Positions 1 to 6,943 of a DNA stretch of 64,000 bases are shown here, one piece after another (within the stretch, counting starts at the first letter, position 1; the number at the start of each line of letters is the position of its first letter). Location of the stretch: the NCBI RefSeq assembly GCF_003254505.1, contig NZ_QFYP01000001.1:3704001-3768000 (forward strand), given 5' to 3'. The position numbers and the translations under genes are program-made. This DNA comes from Phenylobacterium hankyongense (GTDB lineage: Bacteria > Pseudomonadota > Alphaproteobacteria > Caulobacterales > Caulobacteraceae). Under the pieces are notes generated by a model. It searched no databases. It saw only the letters and a list, made by a program, of their open reading frames with translations, and was not told the DNA's origin.

Positions 1-1103
1 CGCAGCCCGTCGCCGTCGGGCGCGGGCGTCGGGTCGATCCGGCCGGCTCCGAGAAATCGCCCCTCGACCGGCAGGCCGGCCGCGGCGTGCTCCCACTCGG
101 CCTCGGTGGGCAGGCGCGCGCCGGCCCAGCTGGCGTAAGCTTCCGCCTCGTAGAAGCTGACGTGGGTCACCGGGGCGGCGGGATCGATGGGTCGCAGGCC
201 GTGCAGGCTCATGGCCATCCAGCCGGCGTCGGTGTCCTGCCAGTAGAACGGCGCGCGCCAACCCTCCGCCTGCACGGTCGCCCAGCCCTCGGACAGCCAG
301 AGCTCGGGCCGCCGGTAGCCGCCGTCGGCCATGAAGGCCTGCCATTCGCCATTGGTCACCAGCCGGTCGGCGAGCCGGTACGGGCCCAGGAAGACCTTGT
401 GGCGGGGCGTCTCGTTGTCGAAGGCGAAGCCGGGACCGCCGTGGCCGATCTCCACCAGGCCGCCGTCGAAGCCGACGAAGGCCAGGGGCGCGACCGCGAC
501 CGGAGCCGGGGCGGCCCTCGGCGGCGCATAGGCCGGGTGCAGCGGCGACTGGGCGAACAGGTGCAGGATGTCCATCAGGATCAGCTCCTGATGCTGTTGC
601 TCATGCGCCAGGCCGAGGTCGAGCAGGTCGGCGAACCCCTCCGCGCCCTGCGCCAGCAGCCGCGCCATGCCCTCGTCCACATGGGCGCGGTAGGACAGCA
701 CGTCGTCCAGCGACGGCCGGGTGATCAGGCCGCGGGCGGGCCGCGGCTGCCGCGCGCCCAGCGCCTCGTAGTAGGAATTGAACAGGAAGCCGAAGCGCGG
801 GTCGAACACCCGGTAGCCGGCCAGCCGCGACGTCAGCAGGAAGGTCTCGAAGAACCAGGTCGTATGCGCCAGGTGCCACTTGGTCGGGCTGGCGTCGGGC
901 ATCGACTGGGCGAGCTGGTCCTCCGGCGTCAGGCTGCGGGTCAGGGCTTCGCTGGCCTGCCGCACCGCCTGGTAGCGACGCAGGGCCTCGTCGGCGGTCT
1001 GGGTCTCAGTGCGGGATTCCAGCCCCGCCGCCTCGTTGGAACGCTCCATCAGCCCTGTCCCCTCGGCGGCCAAGCCGGACGATGTCCGGCTCTCGACGCT
1101 CAT
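1..1103 (-). CDS. egtB: Ergothioneine biosynthesis protein EgtB, C-terminus cut by window edge
   Basis: EgtB is the non-haem iron sulfoxide synthase that joins hercynine to a cysteine-containing thiol in the ergothioneine (antioxidant) pathway. About 367 residues are present. The N-terminal DinB-like iron-binding domain shows HLAHTTWFFE near residue 77 and HEQQHQE at 167-173, matching the usual three-histidine iron site. The sequence then enters the FGE-sulfatase-like domain (RFLGAGRIDP near the window edge). The ATG at 1103 is the first start in frame. An EcfG-type promoter sits 27 bp upstream on the same strand, which suggests induction by general stress. The divergent neighbour is ecfG. 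The partner EgtD is not in the window. The identification is strong; the missing end is only the window boundary. Confidence 0.9.
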   Translation of the reverse strand, partial: MSVESRTSSGLAAEGTGLMERSNEAAGLESRTETQTADEALRRYQAVRQASEALTRSLTPEDQLAQSMPDASPTKWHLAHTTWFFETFLLTSRLAGYRVFDPRFGFLFNSYYEALGARQPRPARGLITRPSLDDVLSYRAHVDEGMARLLAQGAEGFADLLDLGLAHEQQHQELILMDILHLFAQSPLHPAYAPPRAAPAPVAVAPLAFVGFDGGLVEIGHGGPGFAFDNETPRHKVFLGPYRLADRLVTNGEWQAFMADGGYRRPELWLSEGWATVQAEGWRAPFYWQDTDAGWMAMSLHGLRPIDPAAPVTHVSFYEAEAYASWAGARLPTEAEWEHAAAGLPVEGRFLGAGRIDPTPAPDGDGL

Positions 1104-1129
1104 AGCTAGGGCGTCATCAGTCCGGCGCC

Positions 1130-1154
1130 AACGCCAGCCGCCGCACGAAGTTCC
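1130..1154 (-). promoter_or_regulatory. EcfG-type promoter for egtB
   Basis: Read on the minus strand, GGAAC (1154-1150) is followed by exactly 16 bases and CGTT (1133-1130). This is the consensus of EcfG/SigT/RpoE2 general stress promoters in alphaproteobacteria. The expected transcription start is near 1123, giving a leader of about 20 nt to the egtB ATG. The match is seen directly; activity is inferred. Confidence 0.75.
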
Positions 1155-1188
1155 AGAAATGCGAGCGCCTTCCCCGAGAAAACGTGTC

Positions 1189-1213
1189 GGAACAGATGCC
1201 TAGGGGCTGCGTT
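1189..1213 (+). promoter_or_regulatory. EcfG-type promoter for ecfG (autoregulation)
   Basis: GGAAC at 1189-1193, 16 bases, then CGTT at 1210-1213: a perfect general-stress promoter pointing at ecfG, whose ATG is about 50 nt beyond the expected start site. It is back-to-back with the egtB promoter, with only 34 bp between the two -35 elements. Positive autoregulation of ecfG genes is known in this group. Confidence 0.78.
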
Positions 1214-1271
1214 CATCGGGCGCCGGAGCGGTAGTGGGTAATGGGCCCGCCTGGGGCTATTGAGGCTAAGC

Positions 1272-1811
1272 ATGGCGCCTACCACCAGTTGGCGGGATGA
1301 GGTTGTCGGGTTGATCCCAGCCTTGCGGGCGTTCGCCTGGTCGCTGAGCCACAACGGCTCGGACGCCGACGACCTCGTACAGGACACCCTGATCAAGGCC
1401 TGGACCAACCGTGACAAGTTCGAGCCCGGCACCAACCTGCGCGCATGGCTCTTCACCATCCTGCGCAACACCTACTACACCAACGTGCTGCGCCGCCGCC
1501 GCGAGGTGCGCGACGAGAGCGGCGAGTACGCCGGCGCCCTGAAGGCGCCGCCGACCCAGGACTGGAGCGTCGCCATGCACGCCCTGCAGGCGGCCCTGCA
1601 GCAGCTGCCCGACGAGCATCGCGAGGCGCTGATCCTGGTCGGCGCGGCCGGCCTGTCCTACGAGGAGGCGGCGGAAATCTGCGGCTGCGCGCTGGGCACC
1701 ATCAAGAGCCGGGTGAACCGTGCTCGCGCCCGCCTGCTGAAGATCATGGACGCCGAGGACGCCACCGACGTGATGGCGCTCGAGCACATGAGCGTGGTCG
1801 GCCGGGCCTAG
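1272..1811 (+). CDS. ecfG: General stress response ECF sigma factor EcfG (SigT-like)
   Basis: A 179-residue sigma-70 family ECF factor. Region 2 is recognisable in DADDLVQDTLIKAW and NLRAWLFTILRN (about residues 35-80). Region 4 is LPDEHREALILVGAAGLSYEEAAEICGCALGTIKSRVNRAR in pieces (about 115-155). It belongs to the EcfG group, held inactive by the anti-sigma NepR until phosphorylated PhyR sequesters NepR. The ATG at 1272 is preferred over a TTG four codons earlier. Its neighbour nepR is convergent, and the two stop codons share one CTAG at 1808-1811; in Caulobacter crescentus nepR and sigT are co-directional, so this arrangement differs. PhyR and its kinase are not in the window. Confidence 0.92.
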   Translation: MAPTTSWRDEVVGLIPALRAFAWSLSHNGSDADDLVQDTLIKAWTNRDKFEPGTNLRAWLFTILRNTYYTNVLRRRREVRDESGEYAGALKAPPTQDWSVAMHALQAALQQLPDEHREALILVGAAGLSYEEAAEICGCALGTIKSRVNRARARLLKIMDAEDATDVMALEHMSVVGRA

Positions 1812-1969
1812 CCGCTCTTCTTAAGCTGGCTGTCGCCGCCCTCGTCGAGCTGGTCGACCACCGAGTTGATATGCCCAGGCACGGGGCGCGCCTGGAGGCT
1901 CTTGAACATCCCGCGGAGGGCCTTGTTCAGCGCGGAGAACTTGTCGTCCGCGCCGCGCTTGGGGGTCAT
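1808..1969 (-). CDS. nepR: Anti-sigma factor NepR
   Basis: A 53-residue protein with the NepR core: LNKALRGMFKSLQ followed by PVPGHINSVVDQLDE, corresponding to the two helices joined by the conserved P-V-P turn that bind EcfG or PhyR. It would sequester EcfG in unstressed cells. The ATG at 1969 gives the usual small NepR size; upstream in-frame codons look non-coding. It is transcribed towards ecfG, so the two mRNAs overlap at their 3' ends. I found no EcfG-type promoter upstream of nepR in 1970-2072, unlike its neighbours. Confidence 0.85.
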   Translation of the reverse strand: MTPKRGADDKFSALNKALRGMFKSLQARPVPGHINSVVDQLDEGGDSQLKKSG

Positions 1970-2072
1970 CCCGTTCCACCCTTTCGAGGTCTCGCAGGAG
2001 CAGTCGGGTAAGTGGCCGGGCGAGGCAATCGTCCTTCGCCTGCCTGCGACAATGGGCAACAGCGCCTTGCGG

Positions 2073-3476
2073 TCAGCCGTCGGCGACCAGGGACACGCGG
2101 CCGTCCTCGAACCGGATCGGCGCCGTCAGCAGGACGCGGAAGGCCTTGTAGCCGGCTTCGCCGGGCCGGAAGGCGTGCAGGAAGATGTGGCGCCGCCCAT
2201 CCGGCCCGGTCGCCACCGACGGGTGGCCGGGGCCCCACCACTGCGACGTGGAGCTGAGGAACACCTCCGAGACCTTGCGGTAAGGTCCGGTCGGCTGGTC
2301 GGCCACGGCGACCCCGATGCCGTAGTGAGCGGTCGAGAAGTCGTTGCCGGCGTAGAGCAGGTAGTAGCGGCCGCCGTCGCAGGTCACCCAGACGCCTTCG
2401 ATCAGGTGCGCCTCCCACGGCTGGTCGTTTTCCAGGATCACCACCGGTTCGCCCAGCAGCGAGCGCCCGTCCCGCGCCAACCGCTGGGCGTGGATGCGGG
2501 TCGTCAGCGCCTCGAGCACCGCTTGCGCCAGCGGGCCGCCGACGCCGGCCAGGCGGGCGCGGAATCCGGCGAAGTCCGCGGTCGCCGCCTCGATCAGCGT
2601 CTGCTGGACGAAGAACTGCTCCATCGGCTCCAGCTCGCCGACCCAGGGCCACAGGGTCAGCACGAAGGCGGCGGTGCGCCGGTCCTGCCTGGTCTCGAAC
2701 AGCCGGTCGACCAGCTCGGGGCGGTCGTGCAGCAGGGCGCCGAGCCGGCCGGGCCACAGGTCGTTCTCGTCCCGCTTCCAGATCAGCCAGGGCGCGCCCG
2801 CGGCGTCGACCAGGATATGCGGATCGATGACCCCGCCGCCGACGATCGGCGCCTCGTCGGCGACGAACGGGCCGTCCGGGGTCGAGGACCGCGCCATGCC
2901 GATGGCCAGCGTCCGGTCCTGGCCGCGCGCGGCGAAGCACACCCAGTACTGGTCGTCGATCCGGTGCATCTCCGGCGCCCAGAAGTCCGCCATCCCGGGG
3001 CCGGTCAGCGTCCAGCCAGGCGCCTGCCCGCGCGGGAAGACGAAACCGGTCAGCCGCCAGGTCTCCAGGTCCGCGGAGGCCAGGATCGGAAAGGCGTTCG
3101 GCGCGTCGTTGGAGGTGACCAGCAGCCGGTAGTCGTGGGGGCCCAGGCGGAGCACGCAGGGGTCGCCGTAGCCGTAGAGGATCTCCGGGTCGACCGGCGC
3201 GGTGAGCAGCGGGCGAAGCGGCGGCTCGGCGCGGCCGTTCGCCGGCGGCAGGCTGCGGCCAAGCGGCTGGCGCAGGCCGAAGTCGCGGCAGAGCCCCTCG
3301 AAGAGATCGAGATAGGCGCCCTGCTCCCGCGTCGGCAGGTCGTAGGCGTGCGAACGGCCGCCACGCTCGGCGATGCGGAAACGGCGCGGGCCGGTCCCCT
3401 CGATGGCGACCTCGAAGACCGCTGGCGCGCCCTCGGGCGTGCGCAGGCGCACCGGGCGGGAGAGATCGAGGCTCAT
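2073..3476 (-). CDS. Glycoside hydrolase family 43-like enzyme with an internal insertion
   Basis: A 467-residue protein with the five-bladed propeller hallmarks of GH43: YGDPCVLRLG with catalytic-base Asp105, VIDPHILVD with Asp218, and WEAHLIEGVWV with proton-donor Glu356. Family members usually act on arabinose/xylose-containing or related glycans. No signal peptide is visible, so it is probably cytoplasmic. Between Asp218 and Glu356 there are 138 residues, longer than usual, including a largely helical stretch at about 245-345 not typical of the fold. The gene starts 16 bp after the response regulator stop and is probably co-transcribed with it from the EcfG-type promoter at 3886-3911. The substrate is unknown. 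Confidence 0.75.
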   Translation of the reverse strand: MSLDLSRPVRLRTPEGAPAVFEVAIEGTGPRRFRIAERGGRSHAYDLPTREQGAYLDLFEGLCRDFGLRQPLGRSLPPANGRAEPPLRPLLTAPVDPEILYGYGDPCVLRLGPHDYRLLVTSNDAPNAFPILASADLETWRLTGFVFPRGQAPGWTLTGPGMADFWAPEMHRIDDQYWVCFAARGQDRTLAIGMARSSTPDGPFVADEAPIVGGGVIDPHILVDAAGAPWLIWKRDENDLWPGRLGALLHDRPELVDRLFETRQDRRTAAFVLTLWPWVGELEPMEQFFVQQTLIEAATADFAGFRARLAGVGGPLAQAVLEALTTRIHAQRLARDGRSLLGEPVVILENDQPWEAHLIEGVWVTCDGGRYYLLYAGNDFSTAHYGIGVAVADQPTGPYRKVSEVFLSSTSQWWGPGHPSVATGPDGRRHIFLHAFRPGEAGYKAFRVLLTAPIRFEDGRVSLVADG

Positions 3477-3492
3477 GGGAAATCCGCGTCGG

Positions 3493-3861
3493 TCAGGCGG
3501 CCATCCGGGACCGTAGCGTTGTGAGCAGTTCGTCCGGCGTGAACGGCTTCTCGACGAAGTCGCTGTCGGGGACCCCAAAGGCGCTGAAGTTGGTCTGTGA
3601 CGCCTCCCCGCTGACGTAGATCACCGGCAGCTCCGGAATGACCTGGCGCGCAAACCGGGCCACATCGAACCCCGTGGTCCCGGAGCCCAGGTTGACGTCG
3701 AGGATCAGGGCCTCGATCGTCGGGAGGCTGGGGATGACGGCATAGGCCTCGCGGTCGGTTTGAACGCACCGCGTCTCGAATCCGGCGTCCTGCAGGATAT
3801 CGGTGATCAGTGCGCAGATCGCGTGGTCGTCTTCGACGACGAGAATTCGCCCCATACGCAT
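3493..3861 (-). CDS. Single-domain response regulator (REC only)
   Basis: A 122-residue stand-alone receiver domain: acidic pocket Asp11/Asp12, phospho-acceptor Asp55 in ALILDVNLGS, Ser84 in YVSGE and Lys105 in VEKPFTPDEL. There is no output domain. A second ATG two codons in (3855) is equally possible. Receiver-only proteins tune the PhyR-NepR-EcfG pathway in other alphaproteobacteria (SdrG in Sphingomonas, MrrA in Caulobacter). Its position beside nepR/ecfG and behind an EcfG-type promoter suggests the same here. It is probably co-transcribed with the GH43 gene. The role is inference; the fold is clear. Confidence 0.85.
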   Translation of the reverse strand: MRMGRILVVEDDHAICALITDILQDAGFETRCVQTDREAYAVIPSLPTIEALILDVNLGSGTTGFDVARFARQVIPELPVIYVSGEASQTNFSAFGVPDSDFVEKPFTPDELLTTLRSRMAA

Positions 3862-3885
3862 TCCCCAGACAACCCAGCGACACAG

Positions 3886-3911
3886 AACGCCGACACCCAG
3901 TGTCGGGTTCC
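3886..3911 (-). promoter_or_regulatory. EcfG-type promoter with palindromic spacer, upstream of the response regulator
   Basis: On the minus strand GGAAC (3911-3907) is followed by 17 bases and CGTT (3889-3886), ending 25 bp before the response regulator ATG at 3861. The 17-bp spacer is itself a perfect inverted repeat, CCGACAC-TGG-GTGTCGG, as an operator for a second regulator would be. Confidence 0.7.
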
Positions 3912-3960
3912 CGCCATAGGACGGCGAAAAGCGATGGGCGGCTCCGGTGGGGCCCCCGGG

Positions 3961-4179
3961 TTAGTGCGCGGCGCGCACCTCCGCCAGCGCGCGGTCCGCG
4001 AGGCCGAGCCATTTGCCTGCAAGATCCAGATAGGCATGCAGCATCTCGTGGTCGTCGCACTCCTCGGCGATGTCGTAGGTGGCGTGAGCCAGGCGAAGGC
4101 ACTGCGCGGCCCGTTGTTCGGGATCTGGGTATTCCAAGCGCAGCTTCTCCGTACGACGGACAACCCAAACGGGTGTCAC
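3961..4179 (-). CDS. Small uncharacterised helical protein (72 aa)
   Basis: A 72-residue protein starting at GTG 4179 with an AAGGATG ribosome-binding sequence upstream. It is acidic and predicted helical, with the pattern EQRAAQCLRLAHATYDIAEECDD followed by LDLAGKWLGLADRAL in pieces. Short helical proteins with a similar Cys/Leu-Ala pattern are common in alphaproteobacteria, without known function. It lies between the 406-residue gene and the response regulator, all on the minus strand, so it may belong to the same stress cluster. No function is assigned. Confidence 0.55.
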   Translation of the reverse strand: MTPVWVVRRTEKLRLEYPDPEQRAAQCLRLAHATYDIAEECDDHEMLHAYLDLAGKWLGLADRALAEVRAAH

Positions 4180-4266
4180 GGACCGACTACGTTCGGCATC
4201 CTTACCGACTCGTGTGTCTCGATGGTTTCGATCGGTTAGGGATATCCGCGCCGACTGGCCCCGCCG

Positions 4267-5487
4267 TCAGGCCCTCAGGCTGGCGTGCGTGGCCCCGAGT
4301 TCCGAGAGCCGTCCGGGGGGGGTGGCGAAGGACGCGGGCGCTCCATACAGCAGCACCGCACTGGCGACGTGCTTGGCCATGCGGATTCTCGCCTGCGCCC
4401 AGCCGATGAATTCGCCATCCGATTGCGCCGGCGGGCACTCGAACGCCAGCGCCCGCAGGCCCACGCCCCGCAAATGGCGGATGCTGATCGGAGGCGACGG
4501 GGCCAGGCGCGCGGCGACGAACAGCGCGATGGGTCGGATGCTCGCCACCACCTCCTGAAGACTCGCCTGGGGCGCGCCTTCGACATCGAAGATCTCGACG
4601 ATCACGCCGTGTCGGACGCAGCCCTGGGCTTCCTGGATGACGTCGACGATCTCCGTGCGCCCCCGCTGGCTGGAGAGGCAGGCATAGGAGACCGGAACGA
4701 TCAACGACGGCGGCGGGGTCGCCAAGGCGCGCACCTTGGACAGGCCCTGGACCATCGTCGCCAGGTCGATGCGAAGGATGTCGACGCCCGCCAACCCGGC
4801 GATCTGCGACGGCGGCAACACCTCGCCGGTCTTGGCGACCGAGACGCGACGGCACAAGCGATAGCCGATGACGGAGTTCGCCCTCAGCTCGACCACCGAC
4901 TCGAGCGTGCAGGACACCAGCACCGACGTCCCATCCGACACCGCGAACGGCGAGGTCGCGCGTTCAAGGTCCGCCGCGCGCTGACGCTCGACCTTTTCCG
5001 CGGCCTCCGCGGCCAGCAGGTCCGCAACGCTGATGGCGCGCGCCTCGACCCCGCCGGCGCCGAGCGCCGTGGCCTCGAACACGCCTTCGACAGCTCGCAC
5101 CGTCGTACCCAGGAAGTGGTCGAGCACTTCCCGCACGAGCCGTAGGCAGGCCACCTGGCCGGACAGCCGTGCGACGTCCGGCTGACAGACCAGATAGTCC
5201 GCGTCGGACACCTTCAGGAACGTCGCGGCGCCGGTGAGCTCGCGGGCGAGCAGGCGCTCGACGTGCTTCTCCACCTGCAGCCGTCGCATGGGCCATCGCG
5301 GCCCCATCTGCTCCACCAGCACATCGAGTGAAATCAGGGTGATCTGCCCGTCGGCCAGCAGCCGGGCGTCGAAGGCGGCGAGCGACTCGGAGACGCCGGG
5401 CGCGAGCACCCGCTGGGCGCCGGCGGCCTCGGCCGACGGCTCCGCTTGGGTGGCGGCCGCCTTCCTGGCTGCTGTCGCAGACCCCAT
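4267..5487 (-). CDS. Uncharacterised 406-aa protein, possibly a degenerate EAL-like fold
   Basis: The ATG at 5487 is preceded by a strong GGGGGCGG ribosome-binding sequence. An Ala-rich N-terminus is followed by a mixed alpha/beta region (about 40-170). A Glu-Arg-rich helix (about 190-215) leads into a C-terminal half containing GVDILRIDL and VIVEIFDVEG, with spacing reminiscent of EAL phosphodiesterase folds. None of the EAL metal or catalytic residues is recognisable, so any such domain would be inactive. No signal peptide or membrane segment is seen. I do not recognise the family with certainty; the link to signalling rests on weak resemblance and on the neighbouring stress regulators. Confidence 0.6.
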   Translation of the reverse strand: MGSATAARKAAATQAEPSAEAAGAQRVLAPGVSESLAAFDARLLADGQITLISLDVLVEQMGPRWPMRRLQVEKHVERLLARELTGAATFLKVSDADYLVCQPDVARLSGQVACLRLVREVLDHFLGTTVRAVEGVFEATALGAGGVEARAISVADLLAAEAAEKVERQRAADLERATSPFAVSDGTSVLVSCTLESVVELRANSVIGYRLCRRVSVAKTGEVLPPSQIAGLAGVDILRIDLATMVQGLSKVRALATPPPSLIVPVSYACLSSQRGRTEIVDVIQEAQGCVRHGVIVEIFDVEGAPQASLQEVVASIRPIALFVAARLAPSPPISIRHLRGVGLRALAFECPPAQSDGEFIGWAQARIRMAKHVASAVLLYGAPASFATPPGRLSELGATHASLRA

Positions 5488-5783
5488 CTGACCGCCCCCG
5501 AGACCGGCGAGGCGCCCGTCGGTGGCGCGCCCACCGACAGCCGCTCTCCAAGTCGGCACAACCATGCCGCGCGGCACCAGATACTATAGCTAGAATTAAC
5601 ACCCTCTTTCCGCGCTGATGACGCCGCGCCCGGAGCCAGTTTGCGCGAACCGTGCGGCGCGGCCACTACGCCGTTGCCCGCGCACCGGCCTATCGGCTAT
5701 GAGGGGCGTCCTTTCGGGCCGCTTCGCAGGCGCTCACTGCCGGCAGCTCAGGGGGATCGACTAAAGTTGAGTAAAATCAACAA

Positions 5784-5873
5784 GGTGACGTGGCCGAGTG
5801 GCTGAAGGCAACGGTTTGCTAAATCGTCATACCTGAAAGGGTATCGAGGGTTCGAATCCCTCCGTCACCGCCA
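5784..5873 (+). tRNA. tRNA-Ser (anticodon GCU)
   Basis: A complete cloverleaf with a long variable arm, as expected for serine. The 7-bp acceptor stem pairs GGTGACG with CGTCACC, the discriminator is G5870 and the CCA is encoded at 5871-5873. The anticodon loop is TTGCTAA with GCT at 5818-5820, and the T arm contains GGTTCGAATCC. It reads AGC/AGU codons. Its 3' end is duplicated at 6848-6874, marking an integration site. Confidence 0.97.
5846..5872 (+). repeat. attL-like 3' end of tRNA-Ser (direct repeat copy 1)
   Basis: The last 27 bases of the tRNA up to the CC of CCA recur at 6848-6874 with two mismatches. Duplication of a tRNA 3' end flanking foreign DNA is the signature of site-specific integration; this copy keeps the tRNA intact. 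Confidence 0.75.
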
Positions 5874-5987
5874 CTTTTCCCGTTGTTTATAAACGCGAGT
5901 CTCGCCTACCGAGACAATTCCGGGACGATAACTTGTCCCCCTAGCGCCCCGGCTCTGCTCCGTTATCTTCCGCAGGGGGAGAGCGTG

Positions 5988-6770
5988 ATGAGTGAACCAA
6001 AGAACAGCTTTGACGTTTTGGGGATCAAACCGCTCGGGGATGCGGCGCTAGTCGTCACGAAGGCAAGCACAGACGGAGCCGGTGCATTCTTGAGCCGAAT
6101 CTGTCTGCCGGCCGCCGAGGAGTTCGGCTTCCTATTGCAAGATCGCGTGGTGGCTTGGCGGACCGAGCAGAGAATCAAGCTGACCCTGCGCACCGAGAGA
6201 AAGTATCGCGCCGCCTTCGGAGACGCAGAGCGACACGCTCACCCGCGCTTGGTGGCAGCCGTGTTAGAGAACGGCTCTTGGGAAGATGACGACCAGGTGC
6301 AGGAAATGTGGGCGGGCCTATTGGCCTCCGGATGCACTGCGGAGGGCCGAAGTCAGGATAATCTGATCTTCGTGGGTCTGCTTTCCAGCATCACAGCGAG
6401 CCAAGCCAAGGTGCTGGCGTACGCATGTCAGAACGCCAACAAGCGCCTCGGTGCGGCAGGCTTGCCGATGGCCGATGGGCCGGTGATCCCCCGCCAAAAG
6501 CTATTCGAATTGTTCGGAAGCGATGACATCTACGCGCTGGATGTGGCGGTGGATCACCTCCGTGAGTTGGGCCTCTTGGCGTTCGCGAGCGGGATGGGCT
6601 TCCACGCGCCGGACAACAATCAAATAGAGCCTTCTCCGCTTGCCCTGAGCTTCTACGCCCGCTGCGAAGGTCACGTGGGATCGGTGTTGGATTTCTATGG
6701 CCTCAGGCCGGCCGACGACCTGCCTCCAGGGCCAGAGACCGACGCGCCGGGGACAATTGCGCGAACCTGA
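5988..6770 (+). CDS. Abi-alpha-like (DUF4393-type) protein on a tRNA-associated islet
   Basis: A 260-residue protein. LSRICLPAAEEFGFLLQDRV followed by a helical segment and DDDQVQEMWAGLLAS resembles the Abi-alpha/DUF4393 family, associated by name with abortive infection of phage-infected cells; direct evidence for most members is lacking. The ATG at 5988 follows an AGGGGGAG ribosome-binding sequence. Base composition is visibly lower in GC than the neighbours and codon use is more relaxed (TTG, CAA and AAG common). The gene sits exactly between the tRNA-Ser 3' end and a 27-bp copy of it, so it was probably acquired horizontally. No integrase accompanies it. A defence role is inference. Confidence 0.65.
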   Translation: MSEPKNSFDVLGIKPLGDAALVVTKASTDGAGAFLSRICLPAAEEFGFLLQDRVVAWRTEQRIKLTLRTERKYRAAFGDAERHAHPRLVAAVLENGSWEDDDQVQEMWAGLLASGCTAEGRSQDNLIFVGLLSSITASQAKVLAYACQNANKRLGAAGLPMADGPVIPRQKLFELFGSDDIYALDVAVDHLRELGLLAFASGMGFHAPDNNQIEPSPLALSFYARCEGHVGSVLDFYGLRPADDLPPGPETDAPGTIART

Positions 6771-6847
6771 GGGTGCTTGGAGGGGTGTGCGACCATTTTT
6801 CTCCCTCGGTCCCGCTCCCCTCCATGCGCCCAGGAGTACCCCACCGA

Positions 6848-6874
6848 GAGGTTTCAAATCCCTCCGTCACCGCC
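6848..6874 (+). repeat. attR-like copy of the tRNA-Ser 3' end (direct repeat copy 2)
   Basis: Twenty-five of 27 bases match 5846-5872, including AATCCCTCCGTCACCGCC without change. The rest of a tRNA is absent, so this is not a second gene. Together with the tRNA it delimits a segment of about 1.0 kb carrying one gene. Confidence 0.75.
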
Positions 6875-6943
6875 TTTCCTCAATACCGGGCACCATACGG
6901 CGAACCGAGCCGCGCCCTCCAGCCCAGCAGAGTCCCAGCGCGG

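Noticed and set aside
1970-2072. A search for an EcfG-type promoter upstream of nepR.
   Set aside because: No AACG-N16/17-GTTCC arrangement is present on the minus strand.
5883-6943. An integrase or transposase in the tRNA-Ser islet.
   Set aside because: All frames were inspected; only the Abi-alpha-like gene has coding character.
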